In this document: positions 54,749-64,000 of the stretch, one piece after another
How positions within the stretch are numbered: position 1 is the first letter of the stretch
How the letters are laid out: the number at the start of each line of letters is the position of its first letter
Assembly (NCBI GenBank): GCA_016235815.1
Contig: JACRIM010000055.1
Location: 27,869-91,868, forward strand
Length of the DNA: 64,000 nucleotides
Direction of reading: 5' to 3'
Origin: Planctomycetota bacterium
Lineage (GTDB): Bacteria; Planctomycetota; Phycisphaerae; UBA1845; UTPLA1
The notes under the pieces: generated by a model
The model's database searches: none
Seen by the model: the letters and a program-made list of their open reading frames with translations, nothing else
What the model was told of the DNA's origin: nothing
Program-made: the position numbers and the translations under genes

Positions 54749-55558
54749 TTATCCGCTTACCGCCGTGTAACGCTTGAGTGCGACGGCCCACAGGCATCGA
54801 AAGAGAATGAGGGACGCCACGAGCCAAGCGGCCTGCACCATTAGCCCGCGAAATGCCTCTGCTTCGACCGTGATGCGCCCCATCAGCATCTCCACGGGAA
54901 ACGCGGCCATGTATTTGAAGGGCAGTACATCGGCCACGACACGAATCGGCCCGGGAAGTGCATCGAGCGGGGCCAGGCGTCCGCCGACGAACATGGCCAG
55001 TCCGAAATAGATTTCACCGACTGCGTCGAGCTTGGTCGTCCAGAAGGCGACAAGTGCCACGACATACGTCAGGAAATAGTTCATCAGCCCCGCCAGCACG
55101 ACGGCGAGAAGCCCCAGCATGAATTGCTTCGGAGTGGCGTTGAACTCCGGGCGAATGAGAAACGCGACGAGGATCCACATTGGTCCGACGAAGGCGAGCG
55201 TGCAAATCTTGTATGCGAGATTGCCGGCCATCGACTTCCACATCGGCAGGATCGGGCGCAACAGCATCGCGGACATGCGGCCGGTGCGGATGTACCAGCT
55301 CATCTCATGGGTGTCCCAGGCAGCGGTGACGTGGCCGACGATCATCATGGTGAAGTAGTACGCGGCGATCTGCGGGACGGTCAGGCCGGCCATCTGGTGA
55401 TTGTCATTACTCATCGCGCCGGCTTTGAAGATGGCATAGAGGACGAGCGGGTTCACCAGGCCCCACGTCGACCATAGCACGATTTCGCCGCGATATTGCA
55501 GCATCGTGGCGATCTCGACACGGAGCAGGGCACTGACGGCGCGGGCGAGGCGTCTCAT
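54749..55558 (-). CDS. ABC-2 type exporter permease 1
   Basis: 269 residues, six helices, related to permease 2 (ending ALKRYTAVSG against GLKRYSGASA, a sign of ancient duplication). The ATG overlaps the ATPase stop (ATGA, 55555-55558). Such two-permease ABC-2 sets are common in bacteria for lipid or drug export. Confidence 0.85.
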   Translation of the reverse strand: MRRLARAVSALLRVEIATMLQYRGEIVLWSTWGLVNPLVLYAIFKAGAMSNDNHQMAGLTVPQIAAYYFTMMIVGHVTAAWDTHEMSWYIRTGRMSAMLLRPILPMWKSMAGNLAYKICTLAFVGPMWILVAFLIRPEFNATPKQFMLGLLAVVLAGLMNYFLTYVVALVAFWTTKLDAVGEIYFGLAMFVGGRLAPLDALPGPIRVVADVLPFKYMAAFPVEMLMGRITVEAEAFRGLMVQAAWLVASLILFRCLWAVALKRYTAVSG

Positions 55559-56550
55559 GCGTCCACCGCCTTTTCCAGTTTCGTGCCGAATGCTTTTTCG
55601 ATGACGTGTTCGATCGGCGGGTCTTCGATGGTGAGGTCCTGCACGGGCAGTTGCGAAAGCAATTGTTCGGCGACGCCGGGGGCGTTGGCGCGCGGGACAC
55701 GCAGCTCCACCTTGCGCGATTCGCGCACCAGCACATCACCGAGCGCGGCGAAGTCATAGGCGCCCACGTCCCGATCGAGATCGATCTTGATAACCTTGAA
55801 GGGGGCGAGCTTTTCGCTGAGGGCATCGAGTTGCCCGTCGAAGAGGATGCGGCCGTGATCGATGACGATGATCCGCTTGCACAAGGCCACGACGTCGGCC
55901 ATGTAATGGCTTGTCAGGATGATTGTGGCGCCGTGTTTGCGGTTGTATTCGCCAATGAACTGGCGAATGCGGCTTTGCATGGTGATGTCGACGCCGATGG
56001 TCGGCTCATCGAGAAAGAGCACGGAGGGCCGATGCAGGAGCGATACGCAGATTTCGCATTTCATGCGTTCGCCGAGCGACATGGTGCGCACTTGTTTCTT
56101 CAGGATGCCGCCGATGTCGAGGAGGGCGACGAGTTCGTCGAGTGTTTGTTGATACTGGTCTTTGGGAATGTCGTAGATGGCAGAGTGGACATAGAACGAG
56201 TCGGTCGCGGGCAGATCCCACTGGAGTTGCGACCGTTGGCCCATCAACATGCTGATGCGGCGGAGGTAGGTTGCGTCGCGCTTCCACGGCACCTGATCCA
56301 TGACCGTTGCCGAACCGCTGGTCGGGTGCAGCAAACCCGAGAGCATCTTGAGCGTGGTCGTCTTGCCTGCGCCGTTTGGGCCGAGGAAGCCGACGATCTC
56401 GCCCTGCGCGACGGAGAAGCTCACATCGCTGACGGCGTGGACTTCTTTCTGTTTCCGGCGGAAGAGGCTCTTCATGGCGGCGCCGACGCCGCCTTCGCGC
56501 TCGGGCACTTTGAAGGTCTTGGTCAGGTTGTGAACATCGATTTGCGGCAT
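55555..56550 (-). CDS. ABC exporter ATPase
   Basis: 331 residues: Walker A GPNGAGKT (57-64), Q-loop near 105, signature SLGER (158-162), Walker B VLFLDEP (177-183) and the switch His215. A regulatory C-terminal part follows (about 235-331). It is the first gene of the operon ATPase-permease 1-permease 2, the NatA/drug-resistance type. A TATAAT at 56667-56672 faces the other way, for the next gene. Confidence 0.92.
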   Translation of the reverse strand: MPQIDVHNLTKTFKVPEREGGVGAAMKSLFRRKQKEVHAVSDVSFSVAQGEIVGFLGPNGAGKTTTLKMLSGLLHPTSGSATVMDQVPWKRDATYLRRISMLMGQRSQLQWDLPATDSFYVHSAIYDIPKDQYQQTLDELVALLDIGGILKKQVRTMSLGERMKCEICVSLLHRPSVLFLDEPTIGVDITMQSRIRQFIGEYNRKHGATIILTSHYMADVVALCKRIIVIDHGRILFDGQLDALSEKLAPFKVIKIDLDRDVGAYDFAALGDVLVRESRKVELRVPRANAPGVAEQLLSQLPVQDLTIEDPPIEHVIEKAFGTKLEKAVDA

Positions 56551-56690
56551 GTGCGTGGGTATCGGCAGTGTAGGCGCGTGTGAGGGATGCGTCGAGTTTG
56601 TACGGTTTGCCCGCGAGTTTGTTCGTCGTACGAGTATTTGCGGACGGAGTCCGGCGCCCGACGAGGTATAATGGAGTTGGGAGAGATGCC

Positions 56691-57545
56691 ATGTCGCTCG
56701 GGGGTCGCGTGGGCCTTGCTACGTTGCTTTTCATCGTGGCGACGGTGCGCGCGGATCAGCTCAACCTCCAGCCGTCGAAGGACAACACGTTGTACGAGAG
56801 CGCGACCGGTGCACTGAGCAATGGGGCCGGCGAGAACTTATTCTCAGGGAAAACCGGACAGCCAACGGGATCGCTGCGTCGAGCGTTGTTGCAATTTGAC
56901 GTGTCGTCGATTCCGGCCGGGTCGTATGTTCAAGGAGTGACACTCACCATGCATTGCTCGTTGTCTTCGGGCGGCACGCAGGTGATGAGCCTGCATCGCG
57001 TGACGGCGGATTGGGGGGAGTCCACCTCGATTGCCGCGCCGCCGGGAGGGTTGGGCGCGCCGGCCGCGCCGGGCGATGCAACATGGCTGCATACCTTCAG
57101 CCCATCCGATTTCTGGGCGACGCCGGGCGGGGACTTCGCGGCGGCGTCGAGCGCGAGCGCGATCGTGGCTGCCGCGGATGCGTATTATGTGTGGGGACCC
57201 ACGGCTTCGCTCGTCGCGGATGTGCAATCATGGGTGGATGGCGCGGCGATGAATCATGGATGGATCATGCTCGGCAACGAGTCGCTGTCGAACTCGGCGA
57301 AGCGGTTTGAGTCGCGCGAGAGTATTGATTCGTCGCAGCGGCCGAGCCTTACGGTGACTTATTTGCCTCCGCTTCCGGGCGATGCAGACTGCAGTGGATC
57401 CGTGACGGACGCGGATGTGTTGCCACTGGTGGGCGCATTGCTTGGCCAGTATTCCGGATGTGACGAGCGGCGTGCGGATACAAACAGCGATGGATTCCTC
57501 AATGGGCGCGATATTTCAGCGTTTTTGACGATCCTGATGCCGTAA
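56691..57545 (+). CDS. Secreted DNRLRE-domain protein with dockerin
   Basis: 284 residues from ATG 56691 (GGGAG upstream; TATAAT at 56667-56672). Signal peptide GLATLLFIVATVRA, then a DNRLRE-type beta-sandwich (DNTLYESATGALSNGAG near residue 31, RRALLQFDVSSIPAG), and a C-terminal dockerin (DADCSGSVTDADV, DTNSDGFLNGRDI). It probably attaches to the cell surface or to another protein through the dockerin. Confidence 0.85.
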   Translation: MSLGGRVGLATLLFIVATVRADQLNLQPSKDNTLYESATGALSNGAGENLFSGKTGQPTGSLRRALLQFDVSSIPAGSYVQGVTLTMHCSLSSGGTQVMSLHRVTADWGESTSIAAPPGGLGAPAAPGDATWLHTFSPSDFWATPGGDFAAASSASAIVAAADAYYVWGPTASLVADVQSWVDGAAMNHGWIMLGNESLSNSAKRFESRESIDSSQRPSLTVTYLPPLPGDADCSGSVTDADVLPLVGALLGQYSGCDERRADTNSDGFLNGRDISAFLTILMP

Positions 57546-57657
57546 AGTTTGCACACATCGTATCTTGAATCGCCGATCCCCAAGCCGGTATGATAGTGTG
57601 TGCGAGTCAGTGTTCGGGGTGGTTCCCGCGTATTCGGTCTTTGGAAGGATTCCCATT

Positions 57658-60600
57658 GTGACAATTTCAGGCGTTGTTCGCGTAGCGGCGTTTGTCGCGG
57701 CCGTGATGGTGTGTGTTGGCGGCGTACCGGCCGACGATGATCGGCAGGCCGATCGCGCGATCGATGCGGCAAGCGGTCCGGAACTGTCGCGCATTGCGTC
57801 GGCGAATCATGTGACGCTCGCGACGAGTGAGGAGGTCGCGGACGCACGGGCGGCCCAGCCGTGTCAGACTGTGGTTTATCACAACGGTCCGGTGACGGGC
57901 GCGTTTTTGTTCGGCTACACCTTCGGCGGGGCCGCACCGAGTGACAATACGATTGATGATTGCACACTTCCCTTCGGCGGTGCAGACCGCTTCATTTGCG
58001 GCGTTCAGGTGCGCACCTACGGCCTTATGCGAAATGGGGGCGCGGCGACCTACAACCTGCGCGTGCGGCTTTGGAGTCGATGCCCGGATGCATCGGGGGC
58101 CAGTGTCATCGCCGACGGCATCTTTCCGGCGATTCCGAACGACACGGTGGAGCGCATTCAGACGTTGACGGTCGATCCGCCCTATCTCGCGGTGGACGAT
58201 ACTTTGTGGGTGCAGGTGCAGAGCGACAATCCCGACGCATCGTGGTTGCTGGTCGGCAATCCCGCCGATCCGGGCGACATCGGGTCATCGTCGGCCTGCT
58301 TTGCCGCGGCCGATGGCGATGGAACGTGTATCGATGACACGACGTGCGGCCAGTTTGGCTCGACGATTTACAGCTTTCCGATCACGTTCCTCGGGTCGCC
58401 CGGCCCGCCGGGGTCGTGTTGCGATGTAGCGACCGGCGTTTGCACCGACGGCGTGCTGCGCGCGGACTGTGACAATGTATTGACACAGACGTGGAGTGCC
58501 CTGACGTGCGCTTCGCGGACGGACTGCGTGGTTTGTTCTGTCGCGACCTGTGTTCAAGGCTCGGGCGGCAACCTTGAGAACGAGCCCGATTGCCTGGCGA
58601 ACTATGTTGACGTCGTCAACCGCGGCTGCAGCGACGTGCCCGGTGGGAGCGACGCAGGAAGCGCGACACCAATCGCCTGCGGACAAAGCGGCTGTGGGCG
58701 AAGCGGTACGTACAGTTTCCTGAACGGGGCGAACCTTGAGTATCGCCGCGACGACGATCATTATGTTTTGTCGCTGACGCAAGACACGCTGGTGACATGG
58801 CGCGTGTCCGCTCAATTCCCGAGCGAAGCCGTAATTTCGTTCACCGTGCGCCAGACCAACGGCACGGGCGCGCTGCATTGCCCGACGTTTACCTCCTCCG
58901 CGCCGGGTGATGTCTCGATTGCGTCGGCGGAATCATGCGGCGAGGCCGTGGCGACGGCGTGTCTGCCGGGCGGCGGTGCGCTTGGATATCCGCTGCGCTA
59001 CTACCTTCGGGCGAGGCCCTCCGTGGAGAGGCTCGGCGTTAGCGCGGTGTGTGGATTGTCCTATCAGTATCAGGCACAGTGCCAGCCATGCGCCCTGCCG
59101 ACCGGCGCTTGTTGCACTGCCGCCGGTTGTGTGCAGGTGTCGCGTCTCGCGTGCCTGATTGCGACGGGCGATGACGCTGCGTTGTATCACGGCGACGGCT
59201 CCACGTGTGGTTCCGTTGCGTGCAACACGGTGCCCGCCAATGACACGTGTCCGAATGCGACGATCCTGACCTGCTCGAGTTGTGTGCTGACTTATGACAC
59301 CACCCTTGCGGGCGGCGAAGGCCAATCCTTCGGTCAAAACGGCCCGGTGCAGAAAGACGTCTGGTATCGCTACAACGTGACGCAGCCCGGCGGATGCACG
59401 AATGGTCGCGTCGTGGTGAGCTCCATCGGCACCTGTTTTAACAGCAAGGTGCAGCTCCTTCGGATCAGCAATTGCAGCGCGACGGCGAGCGGGCAATGCT
59501 CAGGCTTGTCCGCGGTGGGCGGCGGATCGTTCGTGCCGTTCACGCTGGAGTCAGGGCCGCCGCGCGTGAACGTGGGTCCGTTTGTGTACGGGCGAAGCAG
59601 CCAGACCGCCACGCCGGGACAGTGTTTCCGTGTGCGTGTGGGCGGGTTGACGGACGATGATTACGGCGCGGGAACGGTTCGACTTGATTATGTTTGCGTG
59701 ACGCCGCAGGCGGGCTTTGCGTGGGGAACAACGACCGGGCGGTGCTGCCTTCCAAACGGTTCGTGTGTCATTGCGCCGATGGAGCAGCCGGGCGGTTCTC
59801 CCTTGTGCTGCGCGTCGCTTGGCGGGTATCTGCGAAACACGACGGATTTCTTCGAAGGATCAACGCCGCCTTTTGGATCGGCGGAGGTTGCCTCCGTCGG
59901 TTGCGCGACGCTGCCGTGCCCCACCGCCGGTGAGGCGTGTTTCAATGCGCTGGACTTCGGCGCCATCGTTGGTTCGAGCTTTGGCCAGACGACGCGGGTG
60001 ATTAAGAACCGGCTTTACTATCGCTATACGGTTCCGGCCGGTGCGGCGGTCGGCAGCGGGCTGGCCATCGACACCTGCGGTTCGGACTTTGACACGGCTA
60101 TCGCCGTCTATCGGGGATTCAACCTCACCACCGGCGAGTGCCACAACGAAGGCAACGCGCCGGGCGGCGCCGGCGTGCGCGCCTGCGGCGGTGCGGCATA
60201 TAACAATTCGGAAGCCATTCGTGCGGATGACTGCGGTCCTTCGGATAATTCGGCGACCACCGCGCTGGGGATCGCGTCGTGTTATGGAAGCTCGGAGAAA
60301 ACGTCATGTACGTGCCTGCGAATCGTTGCCGCGGGGCAAACGCCGCTTGCCGGCGAAGTCGCACGGGGCGACACCATTTGGATCGGCATCGGCGTCACGA
60401 ATGATCGAAGCACGAGTTCCCGACCATTCCTCGATCCGATTCGGGCGGACGATTGCAGCGGCCCGCGGTTTGCTTCGCTGACCGTCACCAATCCGGTGGC
60501 GTGCTTTACCTGCAATCTCTCGTGTCCGCCTGGGGCGACACCCGAAGGCGAGACGATTCCAACGCCGAATTGCAACAACTACACCGATGTGACCAACGCC

Positions 60601-63231
60601 GGTTGCCTTGCGGCGTCGGCCAGCCAGATTGCGTTTTCGCCGATTGCTTGCGGACAGACGATTTGTGGCAGCTCGGCGACTTATCACAAAGGCGCGACCT
60701 GCACGACGTCGTGCCCGGCGGGCCAGACGTGCGTGAGCGGCGTCTGCGTCGGCACCAATGAGAATGCGAAGGATGTCGATGTCTATCGAATCCAGATCAC
60801 TACGCCGCAGCGACTTACCTGGTCGGTGAACAGCACCTTCCCCGCGGCGATTCAGATCGTTGCCTCGCCGACGAATGACTGCGCCGATCAGACGATCGTG
60901 GCGAGCCGGGTCGGGCTTGTGCCGTGCTCGACTGTCTCGGCGCAGGCCGATGTTTGCCCCGGCTGGTTCTACCTCTTGGTGCAGCCGACATCGTTTGAGT
61001 CGGCACCGTGTGGGAGCCTTTATTACGCGACGCTGTCGTGCGCCCCTGCGCCCGCCGCATCGTGCTGCAAGGGCGACGCCAACAATGACGGGATCGTGAA
61101 CGGTGGCGACATTACCGCATGGCTCACCCAATTCGCCCCGCCAGTCGGCACGTCGCAGTCGCAGCTTGACCCGGTCGGCGGTTGCTTGAGCCTGCGGACG
61201 TGCGCTGCCGACTTCACCAACGACTCGGTTGTTGACCTTGCCGACCTTTCGGGATTTGTCACCGCGCTGCTCGCGACGACGACGTGCCCGCCGACGCAGT
61301 GCGAAGAGAGCGCGGCGTGCCACCTGCCGTCGTCGAACGACAGCGGCGTGATCAGCGACATTTCGCCGGTGGTTTTCGGCAGTTCCTATCGATGCGCGGA
61401 TGATTTCTCCGTTACCAGCGGCACCAGTTTGAGCAACCTCTGCTGGTGGGGTTTCTATTTCGACTTCGACGGTTTCGCCGGTTGCTCGCCCAGCGCGGGT
61501 GACAGTGCTGACAATTTCCTTGTGACGATTTATGCCGATGCATCGGGCGTGCCGGGGAATGCGATCGCGGGTCCGACCTCGCCGATCAATCTGGTCAAGA
61601 CGGACACCGGCGCGGATGTCTCGTATCTCGCCCGCACGGTGCGGCGCTTCAAGTTTGAGGCCCAGTTGCCGACGCCGCTGGCGGTCGTGCCCGGGGCGTG
61701 CTATTGGATCGAGATCGTCAACCACACCTCGGGCGAATGCCTGTGGATGTGGGAGACTTCGTCCATTGGCGGCAACGCCGTCTCGGTGCAGAAGCCGGGC
61801 GGGGCGGCCGGTGCGATGTCGTGGCAGATGTTTGATCGCGTGGCGAATGACTTCGCGTTCTGTCTGCCCGGGCTGCGGTTGTCGTTCACGGATTGCGGAT
61901 TGCCGCTGGGGCGATGCTGCGTCTATACACCGGGCGGGGCGTTTGGCACCTGCACGATGCAGACGCGGCCGGTGTGTGAGAGCCTGCTTGGCGGCACGTG
62001 GTCGCTGGCGGCGGATTGTTCGGAGGCGTGCCCGGTCGTGCTGACCTCGGGCGGTTGCCCGGGAAGCCCGACGCAGTCGGTCGGCCCGGACGTTGTGGTC
62101 GGGGACATCACCGGCCCGGCGAACTTCGCATCGAATGGGACGCTTGAAGCGCTGACTCTTGGCGCGACGGCGTGCAACCTTGGCGATCAGGAAATCCTCT
62201 GGGATGCCTGCCCGGCCAACACGCACCCGATCTTCGGCGGCAACCTGTTCAAGTGGTACACCGCCGGCGGTGTGACGCGCTTTGAGCAGATCGGCCAGGG
62301 CTGGCTGAAGAACGGCTTCGGCGCGAATCAGGATCCCTACTGCTGTGCGACGTGTCAGCCATCGGTGAGCTTCCAGCGGCTGGGCACGGGATGCAGCGAT
62401 CCCTACGTTGCGTCGCAGGCCTCGATTCAGGGCGACCTGAGTCCCAAGTACATCATCAATGCGCACACAGCGTCGTACCCAACCGGGTGCACCGTGAACC
62501 CGAGCGGCACGAACGCCGGCTATCTCGAGATGGAGATGGCCGACCTCGCGGTGACGAATGGCGGCGAGGGTGCGCCGGTGCGGTTCTTTGTTTCGTTCCA
62601 GTATCTGACGGCCGACGATGCGACGGCGCACAATCAGAACAACAATCAGTCGACGCGCGAGATCGCCGTGGCGGGCGGCGGGACGGCGTGGGACTTCTTC
62701 TTTCCGCCGGGCAGTTCAACGCTACCGCAGATTCCGACGGTGCGGATGTGGAAGGTGATCGACAGCGGCGTCGTGGAGACGGATGTGAACGTGCCGGAGG
62801 ATGACGGATTCCCGGGGCTGGTGATTCTGGCGGCGAAGGTCACGTCGCTTGGCGGCGGGATGTGGCATTATGAATATGCCGTGAACAACCTCAATTCGGA
62901 TCGATCGATCGGCTCGTTCAGCGTGCCGTGCCCGGCGGGGGCGACGGTGACGAACATCGGCTTCCGCGATGTGGCGTATCGGCACGGGGACGGTCTGGGC
63001 AACGTGACGTATGACGGCACGGACTGGCCCGGTGCGTTTGCCGGCGGTGCGGTGAGCTGGGCGACGACGCCGTTCTCGGTGAACAACAACGCGAACGCGA
63101 TCCGCTGGGGCACGATGTACAACTTCCGCTTTGATGCGGATCGGCCGCCGCAGAATGGCGGAATGGTGACGCTGGGGCAGTTCAAGGTGGTGAATAATGT
63201 GCCGGCGTTGTTGGTGGTGCCGGGGCCGTAG
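57658..63231 (+). CDS. Giant Cys-rich secreted protein with internal dockerin
   Basis: 1,857 residues from GTG 57658 (GGAAGGAT 8 bases upstream). Signal peptide (AAFVAAVMVCVGGVPA). The body is a chain of beta-sandwich blocks alternating with Cys modules that begin GSCCD, GACCT, GRCCL and GRCCV and contain paired Cys further on. An internal dockerin-like domain lies at about 1130-1205 (DANNDGIVNGGDI, DFTNDSVVDLADL), not at the C-terminus as in the other proteins. Duplicated segments (CGQSGCGRSGTYS and CGQTICGSSATYH) show internal repeats. It follows the DNRLRE gene by 110 bases in the same direction. Disulfide-stabilised surface protein is the likely role. Confidence 0.8.
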   Translation: MTISGVVRVAAFVAAVMVCVGGVPADDDRQADRAIDAASGPELSRIASANHVTLATSEEVADARAAQPCQTVVYHNGPVTGAFLFGYTFGGAAPSDNTIDDCTLPFGGADRFICGVQVRTYGLMRNGGAATYNLRVRLWSRCPDASGASVIADGIFPAIPNDTVERIQTLTVDPPYLAVDDTLWVQVQSDNPDASWLLVGNPADPGDIGSSSACFAAADGDGTCIDDTTCGQFGSTIYSFPITFLGSPGPPGSCCDVATGVCTDGVLRADCDNVLTQTWSALTCASRTDCVVCSVATCVQGSGGNLENEPDCLANYVDVVNRGCSDVPGGSDAGSATPIACGQSGCGRSGTYSFLNGANLEYRRDDDHYVLSLTQDTLVTWRVSAQFPSEAVISFTVRQTNGTGALHCPTFTSSAPGDVSIASAESCGEAVATACLPGGGALGYPLRYYLRARPSVERLGVSAVCGLSYQYQAQCQPCALPTGACCTAAGCVQVSRLACLIATGDDAALYHGDGSTCGSVACNTVPANDTCPNATILTCSSCVLTYDTTLAGGEGQSFGQNGPVQKDVWYRYNVTQPGGCTNGRVVVSSIGTCFNSKVQLLRISNCSATASGQCSGLSAVGGGSFVPFTLESGPPRVNVGPFVYGRSSQTATPGQCFRVRVGGLTDDDYGAGTVRLDYVCVTPQAGFAWGTTTGRCCLPNGSCVIAPMEQPGGSPLCCASLGGYLRNTTDFFEGSTPPFGSAEVASVGCATLPCPTAGEACFNALDFGAIVGSSFGQTTRVIKNRLYYRYTVPAGAAVGSGLAIDTCGSDFDTAIAVYRGFNLTTGECHNEGNAPGGAGVRACGGAAYNNSEAIRADDCGPSDNSATTALGIASCYGSSEKTSCTCLRIVAAGQTPLAGEVARGDTIWIGIGVTNDRSTSSRPFLDPIRADDCSGPRFASLTVTNPVACFTCNLSCPPGATPEGETIPTPNCNNYTDVTNAGCLAASASQIAFSPIACGQTICGSSATYHKGATCTTSCPAGQTCVSGVCVGTNENAKDVDVYRIQITTPQRLTWSVNSTFPAAIQIVASPTNDCADQTIVASRVGLVPCSTVSAQADVCPGWFYLLVQPTSFESAPCGSLYYATLSCAPAPAASCCKGDANNDGIVNGGDITAWLTQFAPPVGTSQSQLDPVGGCLSLRTCAADFTNDSVVDLADLSGFVTALLATTTCPPTQCEESAACHLPSSNDSGVISDISPVVFGSSYRCADDFSVTSGTSLSNLCWWGFYFDFDGFAGCSPSAGDSADNFLVTIYADASGVPGNAIAGPTSPINLVKTDTGADVSYLARTVRRFKFEAQLPTPLAVVPGACYWIEIVNHTSGECLWMWETSSIGGNAVSVQKPGGAAGAMSWQMFDRVANDFAFCLPGLRLSFTDCGLPLGRCCVYTPGGAFGTCTMQTRPVCESLLGGTWSLAADCSEACPVVLTSGGCPGSPTQSVGPDVVVGDITGPANFASNGTLEALTLGATACNLGDQEILWDACPANTHPIFGGNLFKWYTAGGVTRFEQIGQGWLKNGFGANQDPYCCATCQPSVSFQRLGTGCSDPYVASQASIQGDLSPKYIINAHTASYPTGCTVNPSGTNAGYLEMEMADLAVTNGGEGAPVRFFVSFQYLTADDATAHNQNNNQSTREIAVAGGGTAWDFFFPPGSSTLPQIPTVRMWKVIDSGVVETDVNVPEDDGFPGLVILAAKVTSLGGGMWHYEYAVNNLNSDRSIGSFSVPCPAGATVTNIGFRDVAYRHGDGLGNVTYDGTDWPGAFAGGAVSWATTPFSVNNNANAIRWGTMYNFRFDADRPPQNGGMVTLGQFKVVNNVPALLVVPGP

Positions 63232-63404
63232 TTCTGAGTCTTGAGGCCCGCCAAGGCGGATCTTCGACTTGAGGCGCTGAGGGACGGAACGAAAAGTCGG
63301 TACGTCGGAACTTCGAAAAGTGGAAACTGAGGGGGGCCGCAAAATGGTGCAAATGCCCGCAAAAGGCCGCAGATTCGTTCAGAACGATCGGTGAACTGTT
63401 GACC

Positions 63405-63485
63405 GGTTCGGAAAAAAAACACCCCCCCAAAAAAAACGCGAAAAACCGTTTTACCGCGCACAAAACGCACAAAGTGTTTGCGCGG
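63405..63485 (-). repeat. 81-bp dispersed repeat, copy B
   Basis: Reverse strand copy of the 29358-29439 element, with the same order of cgcaaac-, gtaaaacggtttttcgc, T-run, G-run and T-run blocks. Confidence 0.7.
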
Positions 63486-63537
63486 TTTTTGGATGGAACC
63501 GCATATTGCGCAGAATGGGGCAGGTTTTTTGGAAACA

Positions 63538-63617
63538 GCCGGCGTCCACCCAGGCGGACCTTCGGTTTGCCGGCGTCCACCACGGCGGATCTTCGATTTG
63601 CCGGCGTGCTTCCACGG
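63538..63617 (+). repeat. 31-bp tandem repeat, 2.6 units
   Basis: Two full 31-base units (63538-63568, 63569-63599) beginning gccggcgtccacc and containing ggcgga-cttcg, plus the start of a third. A single related piece is at 63246-63275. Confidence 0.8.
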
Positions 63618-63710
63618 GGGCGGTGGGATTGAGTCGCAGGGCCACGGAGCGACGGAGCCACGGAGCGACGGAGGGGATGATGAGGTGGGTTCGCAACGTG
63701 AAGCAGAGGG

Positions 63711-63760
63711 AACGGGGAATAGGGAACGGGGAACGGGAAACGGGGAACGGGGAACGGGGC
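63711..63760 (+). repeat. G-rich heptamer array (ggaacgg)
   Basis: About seven imperfect units of ggaacgg in a row with small variants (gaatagg, gaaacgg), giving runs of G3-G4 spaced by three or four bases. Confidence 0.85.
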
Positions 63761-63978
63761 AGGAAGGGGTTTCTTCGCAACATGGCAGAACTCAATTGTC
63801 ATCGCGCGTGACTGGTGCGGATTGGGGTGGCGCGGGATGTCCGGGGTTTGGTCCATACGCCTATCAATCTTGAAACTATGAAGCGGAGGTCGCGTCGAGG
63901 CACACGGTTCCTTGCGTTCGTGGTAAACCATTGCGGTGTTTTTTGATTACGCAACCATTTCCACAGAAGGAGAAGACC

Positions 63979-64000
63979 ATGCACTTCATCGGCGCAGACC
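63979..64000 (+). CDS. Start of a gene cut by the window edge
   Basis: ATG 63979 preceded by AGAAGGAGAAG, a very strong ribosome site. Only seven codons (MHFIGAD) are visible, so no product can be named. Confidence 0.7.

Larger units (their letters stand above)
63232..63978. other. Repeat-rich spacer
   Basis: No gene is supported in these 750 bases. The contents, left to right, are: a single 30-bp unit at 63246-63275, the 81-bp repeat copy B, 31-bp tandem units, two 16-bp units (63642-63673) and a G-rich heptamer array. It then leads into the ribosome site of the gene at 63979. Confidence 0.7.

Noticed and set aside
60304..62631. 775-codon minus-strand open frame
   Set aside because: It lies antisense to the giant Cys-rich secreted protein, is Arg/His/Ala-rich with no domain, and is a GC-driven shadow of the real frame.
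63538..63760. Possible CRISPR array in the repeat-rich spacer
   Set aside because: Units are directly adjacent without unique spacers and there are no cas genes.

Overview
The window looks like chromosome from a GC-rich member of the Planctomycetota, probably Phycisphaerae-like. The main evidence is the set of secreted proteins carrying a type I dockerin-like EF-hand module (GH15 enzyme, serine protease, DNRLRE protein, FG-GAP protein, a 275-aa lectin-like protein and a 1,857-aa Cys-rich protein), a C-x2-CGYDLTGN-x-SGRCPECG zinc ribbon on two membrane proteins, and dispersed hairpin repeats of a kind I associate with these genomes. Genus or species cannot be told from the sequence alone.

Layout. 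1-955: 5' part of an exported TPR-like gene running off the left edge. 1.6-12.2 kb: core information genes, namely an HDOD-GGDEF-PilZ regulator, dnaG, rpoD, rpsA, tRNA-Phe(GAA), acylphosphatase and rho, followed by a vapBC-type pair. 12.2-19.7 kb: quinone oxidoreductase; a leftward set of pssD/pssE-like glycosyltransferase halves, coaX and an MnmE-like GTPase lacking the C-terminal catalytic tail; a methyltransferase; a DUF433/DUF5615 pair; an MFS transporter; and two small conserved genes of unknown function. 19.8-27.5 kb: secreted GH15-like enzyme, trpF divergent from recJ, and a GT39-like membrane protein.

27.5-47.2 kb is more accessory and mosaic. It holds lipoproteins, small genes, an FHA-GAF histidine kinase, a free-methionine sulfoxide reductase, and a 3.2-kb block with two divergent secreted-protein genes around a 13-G run. 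That block is bounded by a 34-bp direct repeat copied from the 3' end of the neighbouring gene. Further right are a rhodanese lipoprotein, M24 and M20 peptidases, an RDD protein, an FG-GAP protein between two orphan dockerin tails, a frameshifted HUH (RAYT-like) transposase with three 28-nt REP-like hairpins (one inside its reading frame), a zinc-ribbon membrane gene between glyS and a decayed copy of the glyS 3' end, a retropepsin-like/DUF5678 pair, a GNAT protein and a solo TIR-like protein.

47.3-63.2 kb: secreted trypsin-fold protease with P-domain and dockerin, STAS-like protein, DMT transporter, FHA-GAF-PP2C phosphatase, a three-gene ABC-2 exporter operon, and two more dockerin-bearing secreted proteins. 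63.2-64 kb is a repeat-rich spacer, and a new gene starts at 63979.

The most unusual theme is repeated 3'-end duplication. In three places (33.1/36.3 kb, 40.4/42.2 kb, 43.1/43.8 kb) a duplicated gene 3' end brackets a short cargo of surface or membrane genes. Together with the REP/RAYT locus this suggests an active route for inserting modules into this genome.
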